Shown here: positions 27,355 to 36,762 of the stretch, piece by piece
How the letters are laid out: every line of letters begins with the position of its first letter
Numbering within the stretch: position 1 is the first letter of the stretch
Source of the DNA: Armatimonadota bacterium
Lineage (GTDB): Bacteria; Armatimonadota; Fimbriimonadia; Fimbriimonadales; Fimbriimonadaceae
Length of the DNA stretch: 64,000 bases
Direction: 5' to 3'
Assembly (NCBI GenBank): GCA_018268255.1
Contig: JAFDWX010000008.1
Span: 325,868 to 389,867 of the forward strand
Made by a program: the position numbers and the translations under genes
Notes under the pieces: generated by a model
What the model was told of the DNA's origin: nothing
What the model saw: only the letters and a program-made list of their open reading frames with translations
Database searches by the model: none

Positions 27355-28548
27355 ATGGCAGAAATTTCAGATTGCGCGAACAGAGAGGCTCTGGTCAGGG
27401 ACGTTATGCGCGATGCCATGGACGTACAGTTGTCCAAGATTCGCGACCTAGTTCCCCGTTTGCACACCGACGATCCTGAGGTTGTGCACAAGATTCGGGT
27501 TGCATTTCGCCGCATCCGCACTCTGATCCGAATGGTCAAGCGCAAGCTCCCCAAGGGGGCCACTGCCGAACTCAAGGATCAGTTCGGCGAAGTGCTGACC
27601 CACCTTGGCGTGGTGCGCAATGCCGATGTCCAGTCGGAGATAGCCAGGAAATTGGGAGGCCGAAGGGCGGACGATTTCCGAAAGACCCTTGCCGGTGAGC
27701 GGGCCAAGTCTCTCGAAAAGTGCCGCCAGAGCCTAACGTCCGACTTCCTCAGAGACTTGGAAGAGGCCGTGCACGATCACATCCGGCAGATAAATGGGCG
27801 CTTTGACAAGCATCGAGATCGCGCTGTGAAAAAGTTGCACCGGGAAATCTCCGTGCGGACGAAAGGCTCTCTGCTATCGCTGGATGACGCGAGTATCCAC
27901 TCTTTGCGGATCGATGCCAAACGGCTCCGATACATTTTGGAGCTATTTCCCGCTTTCTCAGAATCTGGTTGGGAGACAGCCCGAGACCAACTCATTGAGG
28001 TTCAGGACCTCATCGGAGACTGGAGAGATCAGAATTTTGTGAGGTCTCAGGTTAGAGTCGATGCCCTGCCTTGGGGTCCCGTGGCCGACCGCGTCGCCAC
28101 ACTGCTTGGGGCGGTGGAACTTAAAACCGAGCCACAATCTTGTGACACCATGTCCGAGATAGAAACCCTCATTCGTGCCTATTTTAAAGCGTTTAACGAC
28201 CACGATTTGGAGGCGCAGCTGGCGACTTTGCACGACCACGTCGCCCACGATATCAACCAGGGGACACGTGAAATCGGAATCGATCGATTCCGCGCATTTA
28301 AGATGCACATGGATCAGTGCTATCGCGAGCAAATTACCGACTTGGTGATCATGATCAATGGTGACCGCGGAGCAGCAGAGTTCACCTGTTCCGGAACCTA
28401 TCTGGCGACGGATGAAGGTCTCCCGGAGGCGAAAGGGCAGACCTACTCCATTCCGGCAGCCGTATTTTTCGAGGCGAGAGACGGGAAACTTAGCAGAGTG
28501 ACCAGCTATTACAACCTGCAAGAGTGGCTGGACGCGGTCACAAAATGA
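27355..28548 (+). CDS. CHAD domain fused to SnoaL-like domain
   Basis: A 397-residue fusion. Residues 1 to about 255 are a CHAD domain, a histidine-rich helical domain that binds polyphosphate or phosphate-bearing proteins: VHKIRVAFRRIRTLIRMVKR and ASIHSLRIDAKRLRYILELFP carry the His/Arg pattern, seen twice as in the tandem helices. From Met266 (ETLIRAYFKAFNDHDLEAQL) the protein is a SnoaL/NTF2-like cone of about 132 residues, with VTSYYNLQEWLD at the end. I see no stop or frame change between them. AGGAG precedes the ATG. The two halves could also be made separately through the internal Met266 start. Confidence 0.8.
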   Translation: MAEISDCANREALVRDVMRDAMDVQLSKIRDLVPRLHTDDPEVVHKIRVAFRRIRTLIRMVKRKLPKGATAELKDQFGEVLTHLGVVRNADVQSEIARKLGGRRADDFRKTLAGERAKSLEKCRQSLTSDFLRDLEEAVHDHIRQINGRFDKHRDRAVKKLHREISVRTKGSLLSLDDASIHSLRIDAKRLRYILELFPAFSESGWETARDQLIEVQDLIGDWRDQNFVRSQVRVDALPWGPVADRVATLLGAVELKTEPQSCDTMSEIETLIRAYFKAFNDHDLEAQLATLHDHVAHDINQGTREIGIDRFRAFKMHMDQCYREQITDLVIMINGDRGAAEFTCSGTYLATDEGLPEAKGQTYSIPAAVFFEARDGKLSRVTSYYNLQEWLDAVTK

Positions 28549-28568
28549 CCTGATTGGCACATAGTTTG

Positions 28569-28577
28569 TGGAATAAT
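28569..28577 (+). promoter_or_regulatory. Possible extended -10 promoter for the ahcY riboswitch transcript
   Basis: TGGAATAAT reads as TG-N-AATAAT, an extended -10 element, with its start predicted about seven bases later, just before the aptamer at 28585. No good -35 hexamer is visible. A -24/-12-like TTGGCAC with TTGT overlaps it and was rejected. Confidence 0.35.
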
Positions 28578-28584
28578 TGGGTTA

Positions 28585-28663
28585 AGCGGAGGAGCGCTGC
28601 GATTTGCATCGGGCAAACCAGGCTCCGCAGTCAGGAGAGTTTCCTGATACGAACGGCGCTCGC
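28585..28663 (+). promoter_or_regulatory. SAH (S-adenosylhomocysteine) riboswitch
   Basis: The aptamer matches the SAH riboswitch closely: GCGGAGGAGCGCTGC, a small hairpin (TTTGC ATCGG GCAAA), CCAGGCTCCGC closing P1, then a spacer hairpin TCAGGA/TCCTGA and GAACGGCGCTCGC, which pairs with GAGCGC to form the pseudoknot. SAH binding stabilises the fold. It stands directly upstream of ahcY, the gene this class usually controls. Confidence 0.95.
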
Positions 28664-28695
28664 AACCAAATCCGGGTTGTGAGCGCTTTTTTTTT
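28656..28695 (+). terminator. Riboswitch-controlled terminator
   Basis: GCGCTCGCAACC pairs with GGTTGTGAGCGC (one G-U), followed by nine T. The first arm starts with bases that belong to the aptamer's pseudoknot (GCGCTCGC), so SAH binding and termination are mutually exclusive. This predicts an ON switch: high SAH gives antitermination and ahcY expression. Confidence 0.92.
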
Positions 28696-28727
28696 GCTTT
28701 CAACCCGACCTTAAGGAACAGATCACT

Positions 28728-30143
<1,416 letters not shown>

Positions 30144-30159
30144 GGAAAGTCTAGGCAAG

Positions 30160-30200
30160 TTTGGCCCGGGAGAGCTCGCGTCTCGAATATCCGGGCCAAA
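30160..30200 (+). terminator. Possible terminator hairpin after ahcY
   Basis: TTTGGCCCGG and CCGGGCCAAA form a perfect 10-bp stem with a 21-base loop 16 bases after the ahcY stop. No long T tract follows, so it could equally be an mRNA-stabilising hairpin or factor-dependent site. Confidence 0.5.
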
Positions 30201-30270
30201 TGCCATAAAATGGCTATCCGTTGTACAACAATTCTCTGTGTCTGTTGTATAGTGTGCCCTAAGTGGGTGC

Positions 30271-32520
30271 ATGATGAAGTTCTGGATTGTATTCTCAACG
30301 ATAGCTGTAGGGTGTTCCGCGTTTGGGCAACTCGATTATTTTCACACCCCTGCCTACACTGATTTTGCTGACTCAAATTTCACCGACAGTAATGGTGATG
30401 GAACCGATGGGACCAAATACGGGCCGATCTTTGTGGCCGACTGGGGCGACGACGCCTGGCCCGGATCTCAGATCTATCCGTTGAAAACCATCAACGCGGG
30501 GATTATTACAGCGTATGTGCTGGGCCGCAAAGAGGTCTACCTTTATAACGGAACTTCGTTCACCAATGAGGTCGTTGACCTACTTCCGGGCATTAGTTTG
30601 GTGGGCGGATTCGATTCCAACTGGGTGCGAAAGCCAACCATTCAGACTTACATTTGGCCCTCTAGCTCGATAGGATCTGTCGTGCTGTTTGCTGAGGAAC
30701 TGAACCCATCCGACGCGCTCCTCAGCTTGAACCTCAAGGCTCAAAACGGCTTTTTTGGTACATCCCAAGGGTCGGTCGCACTCTACATTCGCAACGCGGT
30801 GGCGACGGAAGGTGCAAGAGCCCAAATCGACCGGTGTACCTTGGCTGCTGGCGGCGGAGGCCAAGGCCAGGGTGGCGCTAATCAACCTACGGGCGCAGCC
30901 GGAATTCCTGGTTCCGATTCCACCGGCGCGCTCGGAACTGCATATGGGCTTGGAGGAAACGGCCATTCGAACAACGGAGGTTGGGGCGGAGATGGTGAGG
31001 ACATTGACCGTTTTAACCCAATCTGCACGGATGGAGATCCCGGAAGACTCAATAACTTTCCGCTCGGAGGCAGCGGGGGCGCGCGAGCGAATAGCTCAAG
31101 CGACGGTTCGCCCGGTGGTTTCGGGCCGAACGGAACTGCAGGGAAAGGTGGCTCGGCTGCTTTTCAGGGCGTACGTTCGGACGGAGGTTCTGGCACAAAC
31201 GGAACTGAGGGCGGCGGCGGAGGCGGAGGCGGGGGATCGGCCCAATACAGTGGTCTCTTCTTCACCGATAAGGGCAGTGGTGGGGGCGGAGGAGGCGGCG
31301 GAGGACTGGGAGGCGCGGGTGGCGGTGGCGGCCAAGCCGGAGGTTCATCAGTCGCAGTGTTTCTTCAAAATCCGTCGGCCAATTCGCCCTTTTACATCAC
31401 CAATTCTATTTTGAGTGCACAGAATGCGGGCGCCGGTGGAGTCGGTGGTGCCGGCGGTCTGGGGGGACCTGGCGCGGCCGGGGGGCTTGGTAAGCGAGTT
31501 GGCAGTGCAGGAAGATCGGGAGATGGTGGTCCGGGTGGAAACGGTGGCCCAGGCGGTGGAGGCGCAGGAGGAGGAGGCGGATGGTCGTGCGCCATTCTCG
31601 CGGCTGCTCCAGTTGCTCCAACCTGGGCAAACACGCAGCTTAGTTCAGGAGTCGCCGGAGCCGGTGGTACCGGTGGAGCTGGAGCTTCCGGGGCACCAGG
31701 TGGTCAGGGTGGCGTGGCTGGATTTCAAGGAAACGTGGTTACTGCAAGCAACAGCTTTCCAACTCTACGCACTCGAATGCCATCGGGATATTTGGCGACA
31801 CATATTGTTGCCGAAGTCTTAGAGAATTCCTCGGGTAACGTGCTCACTCCCGTGACAATTCCCAACCCAGGTACGCTGGGAGTTCTCAGCGCTACGAATC
31901 CTTCCCATGGCAGCATTTCGCTCAACAACGGGACCTTATCCTATACGCCTACGCCCGGATATGTGGGATTCGATAAGCTCTCATACACTGTTCCCAATGG
32001 TGCGAATGCTCTTACTGGCACAGCTTGTATCTATGTAGCACTACCGATCGACCTGACTATTAACTTGGGAGATTGGTACGGTTCGAAGGTAATTAATAAC
32101 TTGACAGTTCAGTTCTACACTTGGGATTATCAACTTAGAAGAGAACAAAAAGTTAGTACCGATGGAAGCGGCCACGCCTTCATTCCTGGTCCCGGCCCCT
32201 TGTTTGCAGAGAATTACTTTGTTCGCATCAAGCATAGCCACTGGCTTTCACAAGAGCGATTCTACAATGCGGCATCGCCAACGGCTCTGGTGTTCAATCT
32301 GATAAATGGGGACGTAGATTTTGATAATCAAGTAACAGTGTTTGATTATTGGATCCTATCAGACTACTTTGATATGATCTCCAGTGACGCCAACTGGTTA
32401 ATGGTAGGATCCAATGGTGCACGGCCCGTTGATGCAGACCTTGATGGCGACGGAGCGGTAACAGTATTCGACTATTTGATCATCAGTGATAATTTTGACA
32501 AGATGGGGCCAACGGACTAG
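30271..32520 (+). CDS. Secreted glycine-rich beta-helix protein with Ig-like and dockerin-like repeats
   Basis: A 749-residue exported protein with a signal peptide (FWIVFSTIAVGCSAFG). Residues about 20-185 resemble the first turns of a parallel beta-helix (GDDAWPGSQIYPLKTINAGI, as in DUF1565-like proteins). Residues about 190-485 are extremely Gly-rich (GGGG, GAGGVGGAGGLGG, GGNGGPGGGGAGG). A cadherin-like Ig fold follows (HGSISLNNGTLSYTPTPGYVGFDKLSY). The C-terminus has two Ca-binding dockerin-like segments: NGDVDFDNQVTVFDYWILSD and ADLDGDGAVTVFDYLIISD. Dockerin-like ends attach secreted proteins to cohesins in some bacteria, but no cohesin is in view. The start may be either of the two adjacent ATGs (30271 or 30274). 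Confidence 0.72.
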   Translation: MMKFWIVFSTIAVGCSAFGQLDYFHTPAYTDFADSNFTDSNGDGTDGTKYGPIFVADWGDDAWPGSQIYPLKTINAGIITAYVLGRKEVYLYNGTSFTNEVVDLLPGISLVGGFDSNWVRKPTIQTYIWPSSSIGSVVLFAEELNPSDALLSLNLKAQNGFFGTSQGSVALYIRNAVATEGARAQIDRCTLAAGGGGQGQGGANQPTGAAGIPGSDSTGALGTAYGLGGNGHSNNGGWGGDGEDIDRFNPICTDGDPGRLNNFPLGGSGGARANSSSDGSPGGFGPNGTAGKGGSAAFQGVRSDGGSGTNGTEGGGGGGGGGSAQYSGLFFTDKGSGGGGGGGGGLGGAGGGGGQAGGSSVAVFLQNPSANSPFYITNSILSAQNAGAGGVGGAGGLGGPGAAGGLGKRVGSAGRSGDGGPGGNGGPGGGGAGGGGGWSCAILAAAPVAPTWANTQLSSGVAGAGGTGGAGASGAPGGQGGVAGFQGNVVTASNSFPTLRTRMPSGYLATHIVAEVLENSSGNVLTPVTIPNPGTLGVLSATNPSHGSISLNNGTLSYTPTPGYVGFDKLSYTVPNGANALTGTACIYVALPIDLTINLGDWYGSKVINNLTVQFYTWDYQLRREQKVSTDGSGHAFIPGPGPLFAENYFVRIKHSHWLSQERFYNAASPTALVFNLINGDVDFDNQVTVFDYWILSDYFDMISSDANWLMVGSNGARPVDADLDGDGAVTVFDYLIISDNFDKMGPTD

Positions 32521-33047
32521 ATGTGGGATTCGCTTGGATCGGGCAAAGCACGGCCACCCGAGTAACTGAAATTGTGCTTCGCGACCGCTCTTACCAGTCT
32601 TGTTTGTTGTTCTTCACGTGATCTGTGTGACGTCGTAATCACAAGCAACTAGTGTGCCGTACTGCAACGCTGCAAAGGATGACCATTGACGCCACTTTGT
32701 TAGCCCCCAGATCCTATGGGTGCATGCGACTTTGGAGATGTCGGCTTATTGCCTTGAGCGGCACCGATTCTCGTTATTTAGCCTATGATTCTTCCAACTA
32801 ATTCTGCTACGAGGAACCGGTTCGACCTCTGCCGTGCAGCACCCCGCCGATGGCGATTGGGGGATTCGTTTCCGTGTCTGCCGACAACCAGTAGCCGCAA
32901 TTTCCCAGCGGCGTGGGATGTGTGCCTCGCCTGCTCCAAGGAACCACGGATTGCGGGTTAGGCGTTCAGGTTGAGATCCACGTTCTGTAGAATCGGGTTG
33001 CGACCCTTGAAGTTGCCGAGGAGTTCTGGTACCATTCTTTTGTCGTT
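32521..33047. other. Intergenic region without a recognised gene
   Basis: About 525 bases between the glycine-rich protein gene and tRNA-Lys. No open frame with family similarity, hairpin-T-tract terminator or known RNA motif was found. The last 45 bases hold the likely tRNA promoter. The sequence could contain remnants of a gene, but I see no coding signal to support it. Confidence 0.5.
33007..33035 (+). promoter_or_regulatory. Likely promoter for tRNA-Lys
   Basis: TTGAAG at 33007-33012 and TACCAT at 33030-33035 are 17 bases apart, as for the housekeeping sigma, and the -10 ends 12 bases before the tRNA 5' end. Confidence 0.5.
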
Positions 33048-33123
<76 letters not shown>

Positions 33124-33135
33124 AGATTTCCGATC

Positions 33136-33161
33136 AAATCCCGCTGTTGAGCGGGATTTTT
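33136..33161 (+). terminator. Terminator after tRNA-Lys
   Basis: AAATCCCGCT and AGCGGGATTT form a ten-base stem around a four-base loop, and the second arm runs into a five-base T tract. Confidence 0.9.
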
Positions 33162-33315
33162 GCTTTCAAGGCAACTCCGATCCCCGATTACCAGTTCGCA
33201 GGGGCCGTTGTCACAAATGCACCCCCTCGGGACGAGGTCTTCATGAGAGCTTCGCGATCAAATCCATTCCTCGGCAACGGGAGTGGGCATAGCGGGGAGC
33301 TCCGGAGCTTGTCTT

Positions 33316-34128
33316 ATGAACAATTTTTCCAAGCGGCTAATTCTCGTTTCCGCTCTTGCGATCGTGGGAGTGACGGCCCATGCCGCGCCGGTTTACAACA
33401 GCATCGATCCGGTTCTCGCACCGGGCTATCCCAGCCAGCCTTTCCAGGCTCAACAGACCTTTGAATTCGGCGACCGGGTCACCCTGGGCGGCACGGAGCG
33501 CGACCTCACGACGGTCTCGGTGACGATGGTGAACTGGGCTCGGTACGAGGACTACAACCTCGGCGGCCAGTATTACGGAACCGGCCAGTGGGCTGGAAAC
33601 GGGTTCAACCACAACCTTACGCTCAAGATCTATGATGCGGGAACGGGACTCAACCACGGCGCGCTTTTGGGCTCGCTCACCGAGTCGAAGTTCATCGCAT
33701 ACCGACCGACGGGATGGGCGACCAACGGCTACGCACAGAACGTGACCTTTGACTTCACTTCGCTGAACATCACCCTGCCAAACAGCATTGTTTGGGGCAT
33801 CTCGTTTGACACGCAGTCGTATGGCACCAACCCTCTCGGGGTGGACGGGCCCTACAATTCGCTTAACGTCGGCGTGAACACGGCGGTCGGTGGTGGTATC
33901 ACGGCGGGCTCGACCGACCTGGACCGCGTGTTCTGGAACACGATCACCCCGGCGTGGTACACCGACGGCGGCGCGGGCGGCGTTGGAATCTTCCGCGAGG
34001 ACTGGGGATGGACGGGCTACAACCCGATGGCCCAGATCAATGCCGTTCCGGAGCCGACGACGATGGCTGCCCTCGGTCTCGGTGCATTTGCGGCGATTCG
34101 CCGCCGAAAGAAGACCGCGCAGAAGTAG
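33316..34128 (+). CDS. PEP-CTERM sorting domain protein
   Basis: A 270-residue exported protein. The signal peptide is in MNNFSKRLILVSALAIVGVT and AHA. The middle is beta-strand-rich (DLTTVSVTMVNWARY, WGISFDTQSYGTNPLG). The C-terminus is a PEP-CTERM signal: VPEPTTMAALGLGAFAA followed by IRRRKK. PEP-CTERM proteins are cut and anchored or released by exosortase; none is in the window. I use ATG 33316 because the frame's GTG at 33283 gives no signal peptide. A very strong hairpin follows the stop. Confidence 0.88.
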   Translation: MNNFSKRLILVSALAIVGVTAHAAPVYNSIDPVLAPGYPSQPFQAQQTFEFGDRVTLGGTERDLTTVSVTMVNWARYEDYNLGGQYYGTGQWAGNGFNHNLTLKIYDAGTGLNHGALLGSLTESKFIAYRPTGWATNGYAQNVTFDFTSLNITLPNSIVWGISFDTQSYGTNPLGVDGPYNSLNVGVNTAVGGGITAGSTDLDRVFWNTITPAWYTDGGAGGVGIFREDWGWTGYNPMAQINAVPEPTTMAALGLGAFAAIRRRKKTAQK

Positions 34129-34146
34129 TCTGCGGAGTCGGAGATC

Positions 34147-34187
34147 GTCCCCTGGGGTCGCGTCGAGCGACCCCAGGGGACCTTGTT
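34147..34187 (+). terminator. Strong hairpin terminator after the PEP-CTERM gene
   Basis: GTCCCCTGGGGTCGC and GCGACCCCAGGGGAC form a perfect 15-bp stem with a five-base loop, followed by CTTGTTG. Confidence 0.85.
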
Positions 34188-34197
34188 GTTTGTGGGT

Positions 34198-34406
34198 TCC
34201 CGCCGGCCCGAGGCGTGAAGCATTGATTGCAGGTGGGGCGGATCTTGCTCAGGGGCAGCCGTCCCCGGGGTTGGTCGCCTCGGAGTAGCGTGCTTTGGGG
34301 CAGGCGACGTGAAGATTTTGCAGAGTGCTCCCGCCGGCCCGAGGCCACGCCCCGGCTTGGGACCCCGACGCTCCGCGTCGCCCAAGCCACCGCCCCGGCG
34401 GGGTCC
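34198..34406 (+). repeat. Long composite intergenic repeat, copy 1
   Basis: Shares nearly its whole length with 38468-38675 in the same direction. Shared landmarks in order are CCGGCCCGA, GGTGGGGCGGATC, GCTCAGGGGCAGC, GGTCGCCTCGGAGTAGCG, GCAGGCGACGTGAAGATTTT and the structured core. GTCGCCT and AGGCGAC inside it form a further stem. It lies between the PEP-CTERM terminator and the convergent serine hydrolase gene. Confidence 0.85.
34330..34403 (+). repeat. Structured intergenic repeat, copy C (core)
   Basis: Outer stem CCCGCCGG/CCGGCGGG, conserved CCCGAGGCCACGCCC, inner stem GGCTTGGG/CCCAAGCC, core ACCCCGACGCTCCGCGTCG. Same organisation as copies A, B and D. Confidence 0.85.
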
Positions 34407-34438
34407 AAGACCGCGATCAGCGCAAGATAGGGCCACCC

Positions 34439-35818
34439 TCAGTCGTCGATATCGGTTCCCAGGCCCTCGATAAGTCCTTTCTCGTTCAGGAAAATCTTGA
34501 TCAGCTTGCTCTGCTTGCCGTACCGAACGCGGTAGATGACTTCGCGACCGCCTTGGTCAATGAGAACGGGCTCCAAAAGATTTCGTGCGCCAGTGGATCG
34601 CAGGTCTTTGACCAATTCCTCGAACCCTTCCTTTTTCCAAGCCGCCCACATGTCCTCCGTCACGAGTTTCCGTGCGTTGGTCGCGTCGCCATCAAGCAGG
34701 CTAAGCAGAATCTTGGTCGTTCCTGGTGCAGTGTCCGGGATGGCCTTGCGGGGGAGGCGCGCAAGTTCGGGCACATAGCATGCTGCGATTTGTTGGCTCA
34801 GCTTGTGGGGTTCCACCGTATTCGAGTTGGCGAGAACAATGACCGCGAGCTTGTCATCCGGGTAGCGCCGAATGCTTGTTCTGAATCCTCGCCTAGAGCC
34901 GCTGTGACTGATTCCCTTGTGCCCGTTCGTAGGCCCCAGCATCCAACCAAAGCCATAGGTCGCGTACTTAGAGGGCGTCCACATTTGCCTCTTCACGGAC
35001 TCGCTGAAGAGTTTGTCGCCATCCAGAGCGGCATTCCAGTTGACCATGTCGATGAGCGAAACGTAGAGTCCGCCGGGTCCCGGTCGATTGAGCGTTTGGT
35101 CAGACCAGGGTTGGTTGTACAGCTTCCCATCTTGGCTCAGGTATCCGGTCGCCCGATGCTTCACGATGTCCGTTTCGCTGATGACCCTGGCGGTCTTCAT
35201 CCCCGCCGGTTCAAAGATGCGTGACTTCAATTGGTCGCCGAAGGGACTCCCCCCGACTCTGGCGCAGAGAATGGCGAGCACCTCGTACCCAACATTGCTA
35301 TAGCCCCAATCTTCTCCCGGTTTGAACTGAAAGGGCAGTTCGCCCAGGATCTTCAAGATCTGATCGGCGGTGTATTCCTTCCCCTCAAGGAACTTTTCTT
35401 CCGCATCGCGACTGAGGCCGCTCTCGTGGAGGAGAATTTGGCGGATCGTGATCTTCTCCCATGCTTCCGGAGCCTCGGGTAGGTACCTGCGAATGCTATC
35501 GTCCAGGCGGATCTTTCCATCACCGACGAGTTTCATCACGAGGGCAGCCGTGAACTGCTTGGCAATCGAGCCCGTGTCGAAAATTGTTTCGGGAGTCACT
35601 TTCACCATATGCTCAAGGTTCGCGTAGCCATAGCCCTTGAGCTTGATCACCTTTCCATCCCGGATCACAGCCACGCTCACCCCCGGAACACCGTAGTTCT
35701 TCATCGCGGCGCGCACAACGTCGTCGGCTTTGTCGGCGAGGGTCAGACTCGGGAATAGCAAGAGACAGCTAACCAGACCTGCTGGCAACACCCGAAGGCT
35801 TTGTCTGTGGTCAATCAC
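34439..35818 (-). CDS. Serine hydrolase of the class C beta-lactamase/DD-peptidase family
   Basis: A 459-residue exported enzyme. From GTG 35818 the signal sequence runs LPAGLVSCLLLFPSLTLA. Catalytic motifs are SIAK (the nucleophile Ser and Lys in TGSIAKQFTAAL), YSN in WGYSNVGYEVLA, and HSGSRRGF in the third-motif position. LLHESGL is the common family stretch. Such enzymes are esterases, D-aminopeptidases or beta-lactamase relatives; resistance should not be assumed. A C-terminal 90-residue domain follows the catalytic part. The open frame extends to 35869. It sits next to an AraC-type regulator. Confidence 0.82.
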   Translation of the reverse strand: MIDHRQSLRVLPAGLVSCLLLFPSLTLADKADDVVRAAMKNYGVPGVSVAVIRDGKVIKLKGYGYANLEHMVKVTPETIFDTGSIAKQFTAALVMKLVGDGKIRLDDSIRRYLPEAPEAWEKITIRQILLHESGLSRDAEEKFLEGKEYTADQILKILGELPFQFKPGEDWGYSNVGYEVLAILCARVGGSPFGDQLKSRIFEPAGMKTARVISETDIVKHRATGYLSQDGKLYNQPWSDQTLNRPGPGGLYVSLIDMVNWNAALDGDKLFSESVKRQMWTPSKYATYGFGWMLGPTNGHKGISHSGSRRGFRTSIRRYPDDKLAVIVLANSNTVEPHKLSQQIAACYVPELARLPRKAIPDTAPGTTKILLSLLDGDATNARKLVTEDMWAAWKKEGFEELVKDLRSTGARNLLEPVLIDQGGREVIYRVRYGKQSKLIKIFLNEKGLIEGLGTDIDD

Positions 35819-35887
35819 GCAACCATTATCCGGGTGGCCGGATTCCATTCCTTGGCAAGGGGAAGCCAATTCTTGAACTCGACAAGC

Positions 35888-36679
35888 CTAAGGCCGTGCA
35901 GACTTGATTGACTTTGGCGTCTGGCCGGTGTACTTCTTGAACGTCCGGGTGAAGTGCCCGTGATCGGCAAATCCGGTCGCAGCCGCAATCTCTCCAATCG
36001 ACAGGTCTGAAACCTCAAGGAGCTGCCGTGCCCTTGCCACCCTCAACTGGCGAATATAATCGCCGATGCTCAAGCCAAATCTCCGTCGAAATGCCTTGGT
36101 GAGATGAGCAGGATGAACCCCGACCTCGAGGGCGATCTTCTCCAGTCTCAAATTCTCCGAGAACTCCTCGTGGAGAAGGTCTCGAACTCGGTCTAACCAG
36201 TGGGGCTTGTCGCCGAAGTCCTCATCGCCGCTTTGCCGGAGGAGACTGACGAGGAGCTCGTTGGTCAGAGATTCCAGCATCAAGGGGGTGTAGCAGTCCG
36301 GATTCTTAAACTCCCGAAAGACTTCGGTCATGAGTGCTGCGGCGGGATGACTGCGTTGGAACATCCTATGCGGACAGGTTTCGGACAAGAGACTGGGTCG
36401 GCCCCCCCGGAAGTCGATCTGGAACGCACGCGTGTTGCTCAAGAACACATCCGAATGGAGCTGGCCAGGCGGGAGGTAGCCACCGCTGTTTTCGGTCATG
36501 CAGAGTCGATCCCGCCCTGTGTGGTGCTCGACCGCTCCGCTCAGTATCAGGACGACCTGGGGAGTCGGGTGGTCGTGTCGCGGCATCCAAAACTTCGCCG
36601 GGTACACGACTTCGCAGTATTCGACTTCGTTGACCCGAGTCTCGGAAATGACTCGACTATCCAGAGCGATTGATTCCAT
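35888..36679 (-). CDS. AraC family transcriptional regulator
   Basis: A 263-residue regulator with an N-terminal cupin-like sensor (HDHPTPQVVLILSGAVEHH, YLPPGQLHSD) and a C-terminal double helix-turn-helix: LRLEKIALEVGVHPAHLTKAF and SIGEIAAATGFADHGHFTRTF followed by KKYTGQTPKSIK. Effector unknown. It is between the serine hydrolase gene and the secreted hydrolase gene, all on the minus strand, and probably controls one or both. GTG one codon upstream of the ATG is an alternative start. Confidence 0.9.
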   Translation of the reverse strand: MESIALDSRVISETRVNEVEYCEVVYPAKFWMPRHDHPTPQVVLILSGAVEHHTGRDRLCMTENSGGYLPPGQLHSDVFLSNTRAFQIDFRGGRPSLLSETCPHRMFQRSHPAAALMTEVFREFKNPDCYTPLMLESLTNELLVSLLRQSGDEDFGDKPHWLDRVRDLLHEEFSENLRLEKIALEVGVHPAHLTKAFRRRFGLSIGDYIRQLRVARARQLLEVSDLSIGEIAAATGFADHGHFTRTFKKYTGQTPKSIKSARP

Positions 36680-36762
36680 CACAGGGTTCTTGGCAATGGT
36701 GACAAGAATGAACTTGATACAAACGATCTGTCAAGTCAATCCGTCCCTGGGGCCACAATGCA

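Noticed and set aside
28554..28569. TTGGCAC with TTGT ten bases on, resembling a sigma-54 promoter before the ahcY riboswitch
   Set aside because: The invariant -12 GC reads GT, and an extended -10 element overlaps it at a fitting distance.
31060..31720. Repeated GGxGG DNA that could suggest a CRISPR or tandem repeat array
   Set aside because: Units are irregular and in frame with a Gly-rich coding sequence; there are no constant spacers or repeats.
34439..35818. Beta-lactamase resistance gene
   Set aside because: The SxxK/YxN family contains mostly esterases and peptidases; the motifs alone do not support antibiotic resistance.
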